Shown one piece after another: positions 31,913-39,827 of a DNA stretch of 64,000 bases. Below the pieces are notes generated by a model. It had not been told where the DNA came from and ran no database searches. It worked only from the letters and a program-made list of their open reading frames with translations. Every line of letters starts with the position of its first letter. The stretch's first letter is position 1. The position numbers were made by a program, and so were the translations under genes. Origin of the DNA: Dokdonella_A sp044227025 (GTDB lineage: Bacteria > Pseudomonadota > Gammaproteobacteria > Xanthomonadales > Rhodanobacteraceae); contig NZ_JBGAFX010000008.1 in NCBI RefSeq assembly GCF_044227025.1, positions 24,936 through 88,935 of the forward strand, given 5' to 3'.

Positions 31913-33243
31913 CCGACTGGCTGATCACGAATGCCGAACTCGTCAACGAGGGACGCCGCTTCCACGCCGACCTGCGCATCCGCAACGGACGCATCGAGCA
32001 CATCGGGCCGAGCCTGACTTCGCGCGGCGACGAACGCGTGTTCGACGCCGCGGGCCGCTGGCTGCTGCCCGGCATGATCGACGACCAGGTGCATTTCCGC
32101 GAACCGGGACTCACCCACAAGGCCGACATCGAATCGGAATCGCGCGCCTGCGTCGCCGGCGGCATCACCAGCTTCATGGAGATGCCGAACACGCGGCCGC
32201 CAGCCACCAACCGCGAGGCGCTCGAAGCGAAGTACGCGCGCGCCGCGCAGGTGTCGCGCGCGAACTACGGTTTCTACCTCGGCGCGACCAACGACAACCT
32301 CGCCGACATCCGCGCGCTCGACCCGAAGTCGGCGCCCGGCATCAAGGTGTTCATGGGCGCATCGACCGGCAACATGCTGGTCGACGACCCGGCCACGCTC
32401 GACGCGATCTTCCGCGACACGCCGGTGCCGATCATCACGCACTGCGAAGACACGCCGATGATCCTCGCCAACGAGGAAGCCGCGAAGGCGCGCTGGGGCG
32501 AGGACATTCCCATCGAGCAGCATCCGCTGATCCGCTCGCGCGAGGCGTGCATCAAGTCGACCCGGCTCGCAATGTCGCTGGCACGGAAGCACGGCACGCG
32601 CCTGCATGTGCTGCACATCTCGACCGCCGACGAATGCGCGCTGTTCGAACCCGGCCCGGTCGCCGGCAAGCGCATCACCGCCGAGACCTGCGTGCACTTC
32701 CTGCATTTCTGCGAGGCCGACTACGCGCGCCTCGGCAGCCTGATCAAGTGCAACCCGGCGATCAAGACCGCCGCTGACCGCGACGCGATCACGCGCGCGC
32801 TCGCCGAAGGCCGCATCGACGTGCTCGCGACCGACCACGCGCCGCACCTCGCCACCGAGAAGTCGAACAAGTACCCGCGCTCGCCGTCCGGGCTGCCGCT
32901 GGTGCAGTACGCACTGCAATGCGCGCTCGAACGCGTGTTCGACGGCGCGCTGACGCTCGAGCGCGTGGTCGAGGCAGTCACGCATGCCCCGGCGACCTTG
33001 TTCAACGTGAAGGAACGTGGCTACCTGCGCGAGGGCTACCGCGCCGACCTCGTGCTGGTCGATCCGCAAAAGCCGCACTTCGTCGGCGCCGCGGAAGTCC
33101 TCTCGAAGTGCTCGTGGACGCCGTTCGAGGGCCACACGTTCCGCTCGACCATCGCCGCGACCTTCGTCAACGGCCAGCTCGCGTGGCAGGAAGGCCGCCT
33201 CGACGACCAGGTGCGCGGCATGCGCCTGGAGTTCGCGCGGTGA
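31909..33243 (+). CDS. pyrC: Dihydroorotase
   Basis: A 444-residue amidohydrolase of the pyrimidine pathway, closing carbamoyl aspartate to dihydroorotate. Motifs: DDQVHFREPGLTH (59-70), EMPNTRPP, a carboxylated Lys at about 146 (GIKVFMGAS), His178 (ITHCED), His236 (LHVLHIST) and Asp309 (ATDHAPH). The first metal His of the usual HxH is Gln60, the QxH variant found in Bacteroidetes-type enzymes. It overlaps yidD by ATGA and has an AGGAA site. Confidence 0.92.
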   Translation: MTDWLITNAELVNEGRRFHADLRIRNGRIEHIGPSLTSRGDERVFDAAGRWLLPGMIDDQVHFREPGLTHKADIESESRACVAGGITSFMEMPNTRPPATNREALEAKYARAAQVSRANYGFYLGATNDNLADIRALDPKSAPGIKVFMGASTGNMLVDDPATLDAIFRDTPVPIITHCEDTPMILANEEAAKARWGEDIPIEQHPLIRSREACIKSTRLAMSLARKHGTRLHVLHISTADECALFEPGPVAGKRITAETCVHFLHFCEADYARLGSLIKCNPAIKTAADRDAITRALAEGRIDVLATDHAPHLATEKSNKYPRSPSGLPLVQYALQCALERVFDGALTLERVVEAVTHAPATLFNVKERGYLREGYRADLVLVDPQKPHFVGAAEVLSKCSWTPFEGHTFRSTIAATFVNGQLAWQEGRLDDQVRGMRLEFAR

Positions 33244-33272
33244 CGCGCGCGACGACCTCGCGACTGCCTGGC

Positions 33273-33345
33273 GTGGGAGCGGCGGCTGCCGCGATGCTTT
33301 TTCATTCCGCCTTGCACACGGATCGCGGCTTCCGCCGCTCCCACA
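33273..33345. repeat. REP-type palindrome abutting the M23 peptidase start
   Basis: GTGGGAGCGGCGGCTGCCGC (from 33273) and the inverse GCGGCTTCCGCCGCTCCCAC (ending 33344) enclose a 30-bp centre. The right end abuts the likely ATG of the next gene, so the repeat occupies the place of its ribosome-binding site. Confidence 0.7.
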
Positions 33346-34169
33346 TGGCTTCGATCGCGCGCACGACGTTGCTCGTCGCGGCCACCTTCCTCGAGCACAC
33401 GGCGGCGGCTGCCGCGTTCCCCGACCAGGTCTCGCAGGGCGCGCTCGTGCGCACGATCGTGAATCCGCACGCGAAGGTACGCGTGGCCGGTCACACGTTG
33501 CGAGTCGGCCCCGGCGGCGAGATCGTGTTCGGCGTCGGTCGCGACGAACAGGGCCCGGTGACGATCGACATCACCGAACGCGACGGCCAGCGCGAACGGG
33601 TCGCGATCCCGGTGACAACGCGCGACTTCCCGGTCGAGCGCATCGAAGGCGCGCCGCCGAAAACGGTCGAACCACCGCCCGACATCGCCGAACGCATCAA
33701 GCGCGAACAGGCGCGCGTCGTCGCCGCGCGCAATCGCGACGACGCCCGCACGGATTTCACGCAGGCGTTCGCGTGGCCGGTCGACGGCCGCATCAGCGGT
33801 CGCTTCGGCAACCAGCGCGTCTACGTCGTCGACGGCAAGGATGTGCCGAAGTCGCCCCACTCCGGCATGGACATCGCGGCAGCGCAGGGCACGCCGGTGA
33901 AAGCCCCCGCCCCGGGCATCGTCACGTTCGCCGACCCGGACCTCTACCTCACCGGCGGCACGGTCCTGCTCGACCACGGCCACGGCGTCAGCTCGAACTT
34001 CCTGCACCTGTCGCGCATCGACGTGAAGGTCGGCCAGCGCATCGAACAGGGCCAGGTCATCGGCGCCGTCGGCATGACCGGCCGGGCGACCGGACCGCAC
34101 CTGCACTGGGGCATGAACTGGTTCGACGTGCGCGTCGATCCGCTGCTGCTGCTGGAACCGGCACACTAG
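33345..34169 (+). CDS. M23 family metallopeptidase (LytM-like), secreted
   Basis: A 274-residue protein: a signal peptide (ARTTLLVAATFLEHTAAAAA), a beta-rich N-terminal domain (about 25-110), a short helical linker, and a C-terminal M23 domain with GRFGNQR, the zinc motif HSGMDIA, and GHGVSSNFLHLSRI and GPHLHWGM with the remaining ligands. It should cleave or remodel peptidoglycan peptides in the periplasm. The start is uncertain: ATG at 33345 has no Shine-Dalgarno because a REP palindrome precedes it, and an in-frame ATG at 33294 lies inside that repeat. Confidence 0.85.
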   Translation: MASIARTTLLVAATFLEHTAAAAAFPDQVSQGALVRTIVNPHAKVRVAGHTLRVGPGGEIVFGVGRDEQGPVTIDITERDGQRERVAIPVTTRDFPVERIEGAPPKTVEPPPDIAERIKREQARVVAARNRDDARTDFTQAFAWPVDGRISGRFGNQRVYVVDGKDVPKSPHSGMDIAAAQGTPVKAPAPGIVTFADPDLYLTGGTVLLDHGHGVSSNFLHLSRIDVKVGQRIEQGQVIGAVGMTGRATGPHLHWGMNWFDVRVDPLLLLEPAH

Positions 34170-34217
34170 AAACGGACTCGCGACGGCCGCCAGCGGTTCC
34201 TCTCGCGCCCTCGAACG

Positions 34218-34616
34218 TCAACGCGCCAATCGCTTCGCGTTGGCTTTTGCCTTGCGCAGGAACGGTGACACCGCGCTCGTCGAAAGATCGGCGGCGGAGG
34301 CCTGCATCAGCGTGGTGAGACTGCGACCGTCACTCGTGGCAACCCCGCCCGCGGCAAACCAGGGGCGCATCAGGAGTGCGGCGAACTGCGTCTGGATGCG
34401 CAGCACGGCCATCGTCATGCTAGCCATCGATTCCATCGACGCGCTCACCTTCTCCTGCACCATGAGACGGGCCTCGCGTTGATTCGTCGCGGCCTCCCCC
34501 GTTTGCGTCATCCGCGCGGTGCGGCGGGCGACGACCAGCGGGGAAATGCGCGCCAGTTCGGCGACTTGCGACAGCGCACGCGTTTGCTTTCTCTGTGAAC
34601 GGATCGACATGCTCAT
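34218..34616 (-). CDS. Hypothetical helical protein (phasin-like in composition)
   Basis: A 132-residue protein, mostly alpha-helical and Met/Ala/Arg-rich (VSASMESMASMTMAVLRIQTQ), with a basic C-terminus (RKAKANAKRLAR). Composition and size resemble phasins or granule-associated proteins, but no signature proves that. The start was placed at the Met pair MSMSIRSQ; the longer in-frame version begins with a Cys/Pro-rich stretch unlike the rest. Its neighbours are an M23 peptidase (convergent) and a small membrane protein. Confidence 0.5.
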   Translation of the reverse strand: MSMSIRSQRKQTRALSQVAELARISPLVVARRTARMTQTGEAATNQREARLMVQEKVSASMESMASMTMAVLRIQTQFAALLMRPWFAAGGVATSDGRSLTTLMQASAADLSTSAVSPFLRKAKANAKRLAR

Positions 34617-34725
34617 CCAGCGGACATCCGGATCGGACGCGCCAGTGTAGCCGGCACAATATGAAGGCCACCTGTGTTGCGCGTGCGAGCACGCATCGCC
34701 CAACGGCAGCGGCGCACCCGATGCA

Positions 34726-35145
34726 TCAGGCCGGATCGCGCGCAGCGCCGTACCCGGGCCACTCGCGAACCGCAAGCCAGATGCCGATCGACGCGGAGAT
34801 CAGCGCGGGAACGAAAAACGTCAATTGCCCCGGCGAGAAATTGCCGTGGGACACGTCGAGCGCCAGCACGACAAGACTGCTGCCGATTGCCAACGCAGCC
34901 ACGCATGCGCTCGCGAACCAGCGGAAGCGCACGGTGACACCGCCGATCACGAGCAACACGAATGCAGCGATGCAGGCGAGCACGCCCCATGGAAACAACC
35001 ACAGGAACGTGTCGAGCAGCACGCCGAGGAAGCCGAGCAGCGATCGGGTCGCGATCGCGTTGCCGAGGATCAGGAAAGCAGCAGCGAGCCCGATACCGGG
35101 CAGCGCGAGCGCGAGGCTCAGCAGATACAACAGCGGTCGCATCAA
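34726..35145 (-). CDS. Small integral membrane protein, unknown function
   Basis: A 139-residue protein with four hydrophobic helices (about 3-26, 34-56, 60-76 and 82-97) and a fifth weaker one near 108-128. No conserved family motif is recognised. It lies 109 bp upstream of, and on the same strand as, the phasin-like gene. Confidence 0.6.
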   Translation of the reverse strand: MMRPLLYLLSLALALPGIGLAAAFLILGNAIATRSLLGFLGVLLDTFLWLFPWGVLACIAAFVLLVIGGVTVRFRWFASACVAALAIGSSLVVLALDVSHGNFSPGQLTFFVPALISASIGIWLAVREWPGYGAARDPA

Positions 35146-35559
35146 AGGCCACCTGCCCCACGTGTGGCGTTCGCCTCGGTGCGTGCCAGCCTATCGCGGG
35201 CGCGCGCAGCGGTCCACCCGATTCGGTTCGGGCGTTGCTTGCAGAACGAAGCATGGGAAGAACAGGAGCACGAGCTAGTGGAACGCAAGGACGCGAGCCA
35301 TCCGTTGCCGGGCCGGGCGTTTCTGCCCTACCCGTTCGCGTTGAGCGCAGCGAGCGGGAGCGAGCGGGAGCGAGCGAAGTCGAAACGCTCGCGAGAACTG
35401 GAATACCCTTCGACTCCGGCCTTTCAGGCCTGCGCTCCGGGCGAACGGATTTCGAACCGACGCACCACCCCCAACCGCCCGCGGCGGCGCAGGCCCGCTC
35501 GTGTTCGTTCACAATGCCGTGCGTCGTCACCACTCACCCATCTGCCGGAGTGTCCCACC
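35146..35559. repeat. Gap with GAGCGAAGTCGAAACG-type repeat upstream of the amidohydrolase
   Basis: The 414-bp gap between divergent genes has no credible coding sequence. At about 35338-35390 GAGCG(A/G)G units are repeated about five times, leading into GAGCGAAGTCGAAACG. At 35407-35460 CCTTCGACTCCGGCCTTTCA and an inverse-like tail follow. The same CTTCGCTCGCTGCGCTCAAC family recurs at about 55583-55630. A GGAG motif 11 nt before the next ATG ends the gap. Confidence 0.5.
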
Positions 35560-37587
35560 ATGAGGAAATGCCTCGCGCTCGCCGTTGCGTGCTCGCTTGC
35601 TCCAGTCGCCGCCGTTGCCGCGGAAGGGGCGCGCTACTCGGCCATCTTCGGCGGCAAGAACGTCGGCCATGTGTTCGTCACGACCTCGGGCAACCGCAGC
35701 ACGGTCGACTACGACGTGAAGAACAACGGGCGCGGACCGACGATCGCGGAGACGATCACGTTCGACAAGGATGGCTTGCCGGAGTCGTGGACGGTCAGCG
35801 GCACGACCACGTTCGGCAGCAAGGTCGACGAGCGCTTCTCGCGCAGCGGTTCGCGCGCAAGCTGGACCGACTCGACCGGCAAGGGCAGCGCCACGCTGAC
35901 CGCGCCCGCGGTGTATGTCGCGCAGAGCGGCAGTCCGTGGGGCGACCAGGTCTATGCGACCGCGTTGCTGAAGCGCCCGGGCATGACCATGCCGGCACTG
36001 CCGGGCGGCACCCTGCGCCTGGAGAAGGGCGACGTACTCGATGTCGCCGGCGCCGGCGGTCCGCTCAAGGTCACGCGCTACACCTTGTCCGGGATCGACC
36101 TGACGCCCGAGACGATGCTGCTGGATCCCGATGGAAACCTCTTTGCCGCGGTGTCGCCGACCAGCATCGTGGTGCGCGAGGGCTACGAAGGCGAGGAAGT
36201 GCGCCTGCGCAAGCTCGCCGCCGACTGGACCACCGAACGCTACGTCGCGATGCAGCGCGAGGTCGGGCACGACTACGGCGCACCCGTGCGCATCCGCAAC
36301 GTGCGCGTGTTCGACCCGACGACGAGCGCGCTGACCGATCCGGTTTCGGTGCTGGTCAACGACGGCAGGATCGCCGCGGTCGAAGCGCTCGACAGCCCGG
36401 CGACGCCTGGCGAGGTCGCCATCGACGGTGCCGGCGGGACCCTCGTCGCCGGCATGCACGAAATGCACGCGCACCTCGGCCAGGACGGCGCGCTGCTGAA
36501 CCTGCTCGCCGGCATCACGACCGTGCGCGACATGGGCAACGACAACGCGGTGCTCGATGCGCTGGTGAAACGCATCGACAGCGGCGAAGTCGCCGGCCCG
36601 CATGTCGTGCGCTCGGGCTTCATCGAAGGCAAGAGCCCGTTCAGCGCGAACAACGGCTTCGTCGTCGACAGCCAGGACAAGGCGATCGACGCGGTGCGCT
36701 GGTACGGCGCGCGCGGCTACTGGCAGATCAAGGTCTACAACAGCATGAACCCGGCGTGGGTACCGGCGATCGTCGCCGAGGCGCATCGCCTCGGCATGCG
36801 CGTCGCCGGCCACGTGCCCGCGTTCGCAACCGTCGACCAGATGATCGAGGCCGGCTACGACGAGACGACCCACATCAACCAGTTCGCGCTCGGCTGGGTC
36901 ATCGGCAAGGACGAGGACACGCGCACGCTGTTCCGACTGACCGCGCTCAAGCGCCTGCCCGCACTCGACCTCGACGGGCCGAAGGTGCAGCACACGATCG
37001 ACCTGATGGCGCAGGGGCACAAGGCGATCGATCCGACCCTCGGCATCCACGAAATGCTGCTGCTCGGCCGCGACGGCAAGACGCCGCCAGGCGCGGTCGA
37101 CTACATCGACCACCTGCCGGTCGGCGCGCGCCGCGACGCGATGAAACAGCTCGCCGACACCTCGAAGCCGGGTGACGACGCGGCCTACCGCGGCGCGTTC
37201 GACAAGCTCGTCGACGTCGTGCGCCGCCTGCACGAGCGCGGCGTGTTCATCCTGTTCGGCACGGACACCGGCGGCTCGTTCAGCTACCACCGCGAGCTGG
37301 AGCTGTACCAGAAAGCCGGCATGACCGCGCCGGAGATCCTCAAGCGCGCGACGTTCGACAGCGCGAAATACCTCGGCGAGGACCAGCACAGCGGCTCGAT
37401 CGAGAAGGGCAAGCACGCCGACTTCTTCCTCGTGCGGGGCGATCCGACCCGGGACCTCAAGGCGATCAAGACGATCGCGATGGTGGTCAAGGATGGCCAC
37501 TTCTACTATCCGAGCGAGGTATACCCGAAGTTCGGCATCAAGCCGTTCGTCGCGGCACCGAAGGTGGTCCTACCGCACGCCCAGTGA
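35560..37587 (+). CDS. Secreted amidohydrolase-family protein
   Basis: A 675-residue protein with a signal peptide (MRKCLALAVACSLAPVAAVAA). Residues 22-240 form an N-terminal domain of unknown fold. From about 245 an amidohydrolase barrel is visible: RIRNVRVFDP, the metal motif GMHEMHAHLG, ITTVRDMGN, a central KVYNSMNP (possible Lys ligand), VAGHVPA, and GTDTGGSFSYH with the catalytic Asp. The C-terminus returns to the beta-sandwich (GSIEKGKHADFFLVRGDP). The substrate is unknown; imidazolonepropionase/Xaa-Pro-type relatives act on cyclic amides or dipeptides. Confidence 0.85.
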   Translation: MRKCLALAVACSLAPVAAVAAEGARYSAIFGGKNVGHVFVTTSGNRSTVDYDVKNNGRGPTIAETITFDKDGLPESWTVSGTTTFGSKVDERFSRSGSRASWTDSTGKGSATLTAPAVYVAQSGSPWGDQVYATALLKRPGMTMPALPGGTLRLEKGDVLDVAGAGGPLKVTRYTLSGIDLTPETMLLDPDGNLFAAVSPTSIVVREGYEGEEVRLRKLAADWTTERYVAMQREVGHDYGAPVRIRNVRVFDPTTSALTDPVSVLVNDGRIAAVEALDSPATPGEVAIDGAGGTLVAGMHEMHAHLGQDGALLNLLAGITTVRDMGNDNAVLDALVKRIDSGEVAGPHVVRSGFIEGKSPFSANNGFVVDSQDKAIDAVRWYGARGYWQIKVYNSMNPAWVPAIVAEAHRLGMRVAGHVPAFATVDQMIEAGYDETTHINQFALGWVIGKDEDTRTLFRLTALKRLPALDLDGPKVQHTIDLMAQGHKAIDPTLGIHEMLLLGRDGKTPPGAVDYIDHLPVGARRDAMKQLADTSKPGDDAAYRGAFDKLVDVVRRLHERGVFILFGTDTGGSFSYHRELELYQKAGMTAPEILKRATFDSAKYLGEDQHSGSIEKGKHADFFLVRGDPTRDLKAIKTIAMVVKDGHFYYPSEVYPKFGIKPFVAAPKVVLPHAQ

Positions 37588-37597
37588 CGCGGGTCTG

Positions 37598-37690
37598 GTG
37601 GGAGGGCGGTACGCGCAGAGCGCGTGCCGCCGCTCCGCATCCGGCGGGACTCGCCGCTGCGCGGCTCGACGCGCCCTGCAGTCGTGCCGC
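37598..37690. repeat. GGGCGGTACGCGC-type intergenic repeat
   Basis: Between the amidohydrolase and dbpA lies GGAGGGCGGTACGCGCAGAG, followed by GCGTGCCGCCG and GGCGGGACTCGCCGCTGCGC, then GCTCGACGCGCCCTGCAG. The same modules in the same order occur at 60585-60672, and in opposite orientation at 55795-55869 and 55967-56041. It is an intergenic palindromic element distinct from the REP family. Confidence 0.55.
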
Positions 37691-37722
37691 GCACGATCCT
37701 GCCCGACCTGCGAGAATCGCGC

Positions 37723-39096
37723 ATGCCCAACCCATTCTCCGCGATTCCCCTTCCCCCGGCCCTGCACGCTTCGCTGGAAACGCTCGGCTATGTCGAGATG
37801 ACGCCGGTGCAGGCGGCGAGCCTGCCCGCGATCATCACCGGGCGCGACGTCATCGCGCAGGCACCGACCGGCAGCGGCAAGACGGTCGCGTTCGGTCTCG
37901 GCCTGCTGCACCGGCTCGACGTGACGCTGGTGAAGCCGCAGGCGCTGGTGCTGTGCCCGACGCGCGAACTCGCCGACCAGGTCGCGAAGGAACTGCGCCG
38001 CCTCGCCGCCGCGATCCCGAACCTCAAGGTGCTGCTGCTGACCGGCGGCGTCGCGCTCGGACCGCAGCTCGCGAGCCTGCGCAAGGATTCGCACGTGGTC
38101 GTCGGCACGCCGGGTCGCGTGCAGGAGATGATCAAGAAGCAGGCGCTGTCGCTGGCGAAGGTGAAGACGCTCGTGCTCGACGAAGCGGACCGCATGCTCG
38201 ACATGGGTTTCGAGGAAGCGATCCGCGACATCGTGCGCAGCCTGCCGCCGAAGCGCCAGGGCCTGCTGTTCTCGGCCACGTTCCCCGAAGAGATCCGCCG
38301 CATCGGACACGACCTGCTGCGCGAACCGCTCGAAGTCACGATCGGGGGCGCCGCCGAGAAACCCGAAATCGACGAGCGGTTCTTCGAAGTCGAGCTCGCG
38401 CGCAAGCCGGCCGCGCTCGCGGCGCTGCTCGCGCAGTACAAGCCGGAGTCGAGCGTGGTGTTCTGCAACACGCGGCGCGACGTCGACGACGTCGTCGAAG
38501 CGCTCGGCGACGCCGGCATCGACGCACTCGCGCTGCACGGCGACATCGAGCAGCGTGATCGCGACGAAGTGCTGGTGCGCTTCGCCAACCGCAGCTGCAG
38601 CGTGCTCGTCGCGAGCGACGTCGCCGCGCGCGGCCTCGACATCAAGGATCTCGCGGCGGTGATCAACTACGAGCTGCCGCCCGACAAGGACATCTACCAG
38701 CATCGCATCGGCCGCACCGCGCGCGCGGGCGCGAAGGGCCTGGCGCTGAACCTCGTCACGCCGCGCGAGATGCCGCGCGCGAACACGCTCGAAGCGCTCG
38801 CCGGTTCGCCGCTGTGCTGGGAAGCGATCAGGCCTGCCGGCGGCAAGGCCGAGAACCTGCATGCGGCGATGGTCACCCTGCGCATCGACGCCGGCCGCAC
38901 CGACAAGATGCGTCCCGGCGACATCCTCGGCGCACTCACCGGCGACGCCGGGCTCGTCGCCGCTGCGGTCGGCAAGATCGACGTGTTCCCGACGCGCTCC
39001 TACGTCGCGATTCGCCGCGCCGATGCCGGCAAGGCACTGGAGCGCTTGCGCGCGCGCGGCATCAAGGGACGCAAGGTGCGCGTGGCACGCCTGTGA
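37723..39096 (+). CDS. dbpA: ATP-dependent RNA helicase DbpA
   Basis: A 457-residue DEAD-box helicase. Q motif (MTPVQAASLPAI), Walker A APTGSGKT (about 47-54), PTRELADQV, the DEAD box LDEADRMLDMG, SAT, and helicase C motifs VASDVAARGLDI and HRIGRTARAG are present. The C-terminal domain from about 385 (MVTLRIDAGRTDKMRPGDILGALTGD...) is the DbpA RNA-binding domain for 23S rRNA hairpin 92, which fixes the subfamily. The start at 37723 fits the E. coli N-terminus. It is coupled to the next gene by a GTGA overlap. Confidence 0.96.
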   Translation: MPNPFSAIPLPPALHASLETLGYVEMTPVQAASLPAIITGRDVIAQAPTGSGKTVAFGLGLLHRLDVTLVKPQALVLCPTRELADQVAKELRRLAAAIPNLKVLLLTGGVALGPQLASLRKDSHVVVGTPGRVQEMIKKQALSLAKVKTLVLDEADRMLDMGFEEAIRDIVRSLPPKRQGLLFSATFPEEIRRIGHDLLREPLEVTIGGAAEKPEIDERFFEVELARKPAALAALLAQYKPESSVVFCNTRRDVDDVVEALGDAGIDALALHGDIEQRDRDEVLVRFANRSCSVLVASDVAARGLDIKDLAAVINYELPPDKDIYQHRIGRTARAGAKGLALNLVTPREMPRANTLEALAGSPLCWEAIRPAGGKAENLHAAMVTLRIDAGRTDKMRPGDILGALTGDAGLVAAAVGKIDVFPTRSYVAIRRADAGKALERLRARGIKGRKVRVARL

Positions 39097-39677
39097 GCGA
39101 CGGCGCGCGCACGGATGCATCGCAGCCACCGGCACACGATGCAGTCGTTGCCGCGACACGGCACTGGATCGAACGCGCGGTGATCGGCCTCAACCTGTGC
39201 CCGTTCGCACGCGCGCCGTACGTGCAGGACCGCCTGCGCATCCAGGTGAGCGGCGCGCGCGATACGGAAGCACTCGCCGACGACCTGCGCGCGGAACTCG
39301 CATGGCTGCGCGACGCCGACGCGACGCAGTACGAAACCAGCCTGCTCGTGCATCCGTTCGTGCTCGGCGACTTCGCCGACTACAACGACTTCCTCGACGC
39401 CGCCGATGCCGTGCTGGTCGAGATGGAACTCGACGGCGAGATCCAGGTCGCGAGCTTCCACCCGGACTACCAGTTCGCCGACGTGCCCGCCGAGGCGATT
39501 GAGAACGCGACGAACCGCTCGCCCTACCCGACCCTGCACCTGCTGCGCGAATCGAGCATCGACCGCGCGGTGGAATCGGGCATCGACACCGACGCGATCT
39601 ACGAACGCAACATCGAGACCCTGCGCGGGCTCGGCCATGCCGGCTGGCGCGCGCTGGAGAAGGACGTCGATCCCTGA
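39093..39677 (+). CDS. DUF1415 family protein
   Basis: A 194-residue protein with the DUF1415 signatures VIGLNLCPFARAPYV, LLVHPFVLGDFADYNDFLDAAD, VASFHPDYQFADV and NRSPYPTLHLLRE. The conserved Cys and the His-rich strand suggest an enzyme, but no activity is established. The GTG start overlaps the dbpA stop (GTGA), so expression is tied to the helicase. Confidence 0.85.
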   Translation: MSDGARTDASQPPAHDAVVAATRHWIERAVIGLNLCPFARAPYVQDRLRIQVSGARDTEALADDLRAELAWLRDADATQYETSLLVHPFVLGDFADYNDFLDAADAVLVEMELDGEIQVASFHPDYQFADVPAEAIENATNRSPYPTLHLLRESSIDRAVESGIDTDAIYERNIETLRGLGHAGWRALEKDVDP

Positions 39678-39785
39678 CGCGGCGAACGGCTGGCGCCCGG
39701 CGGCACCCGCTGCGCACGTACCACCCCACGGGCTGCAGGCATCGCCGCTTCCGCGCTCCTGCGACCGCATCGACGCCGCGCTGGC

Positions 39786-39812
39786 GAGCCCTCCCCGCGA
39801 CGGGGAGGGCTC
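39786..39812. terminator. 12-bp hairpin between convergent genes
   Basis: GAGCCCTCCCCG and CGGGGAGGGCTC pair perfectly around a 3-nt loop, 108 bp after the DUF1415 stop and 15 bp beyond the stop of the convergent beta-helix gene. No T-run on either side. It may act as a bidirectional 3'-end structure. Confidence 0.4.
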
Positions 39813-39827
39813 CAAGCTCAGGCAGCG

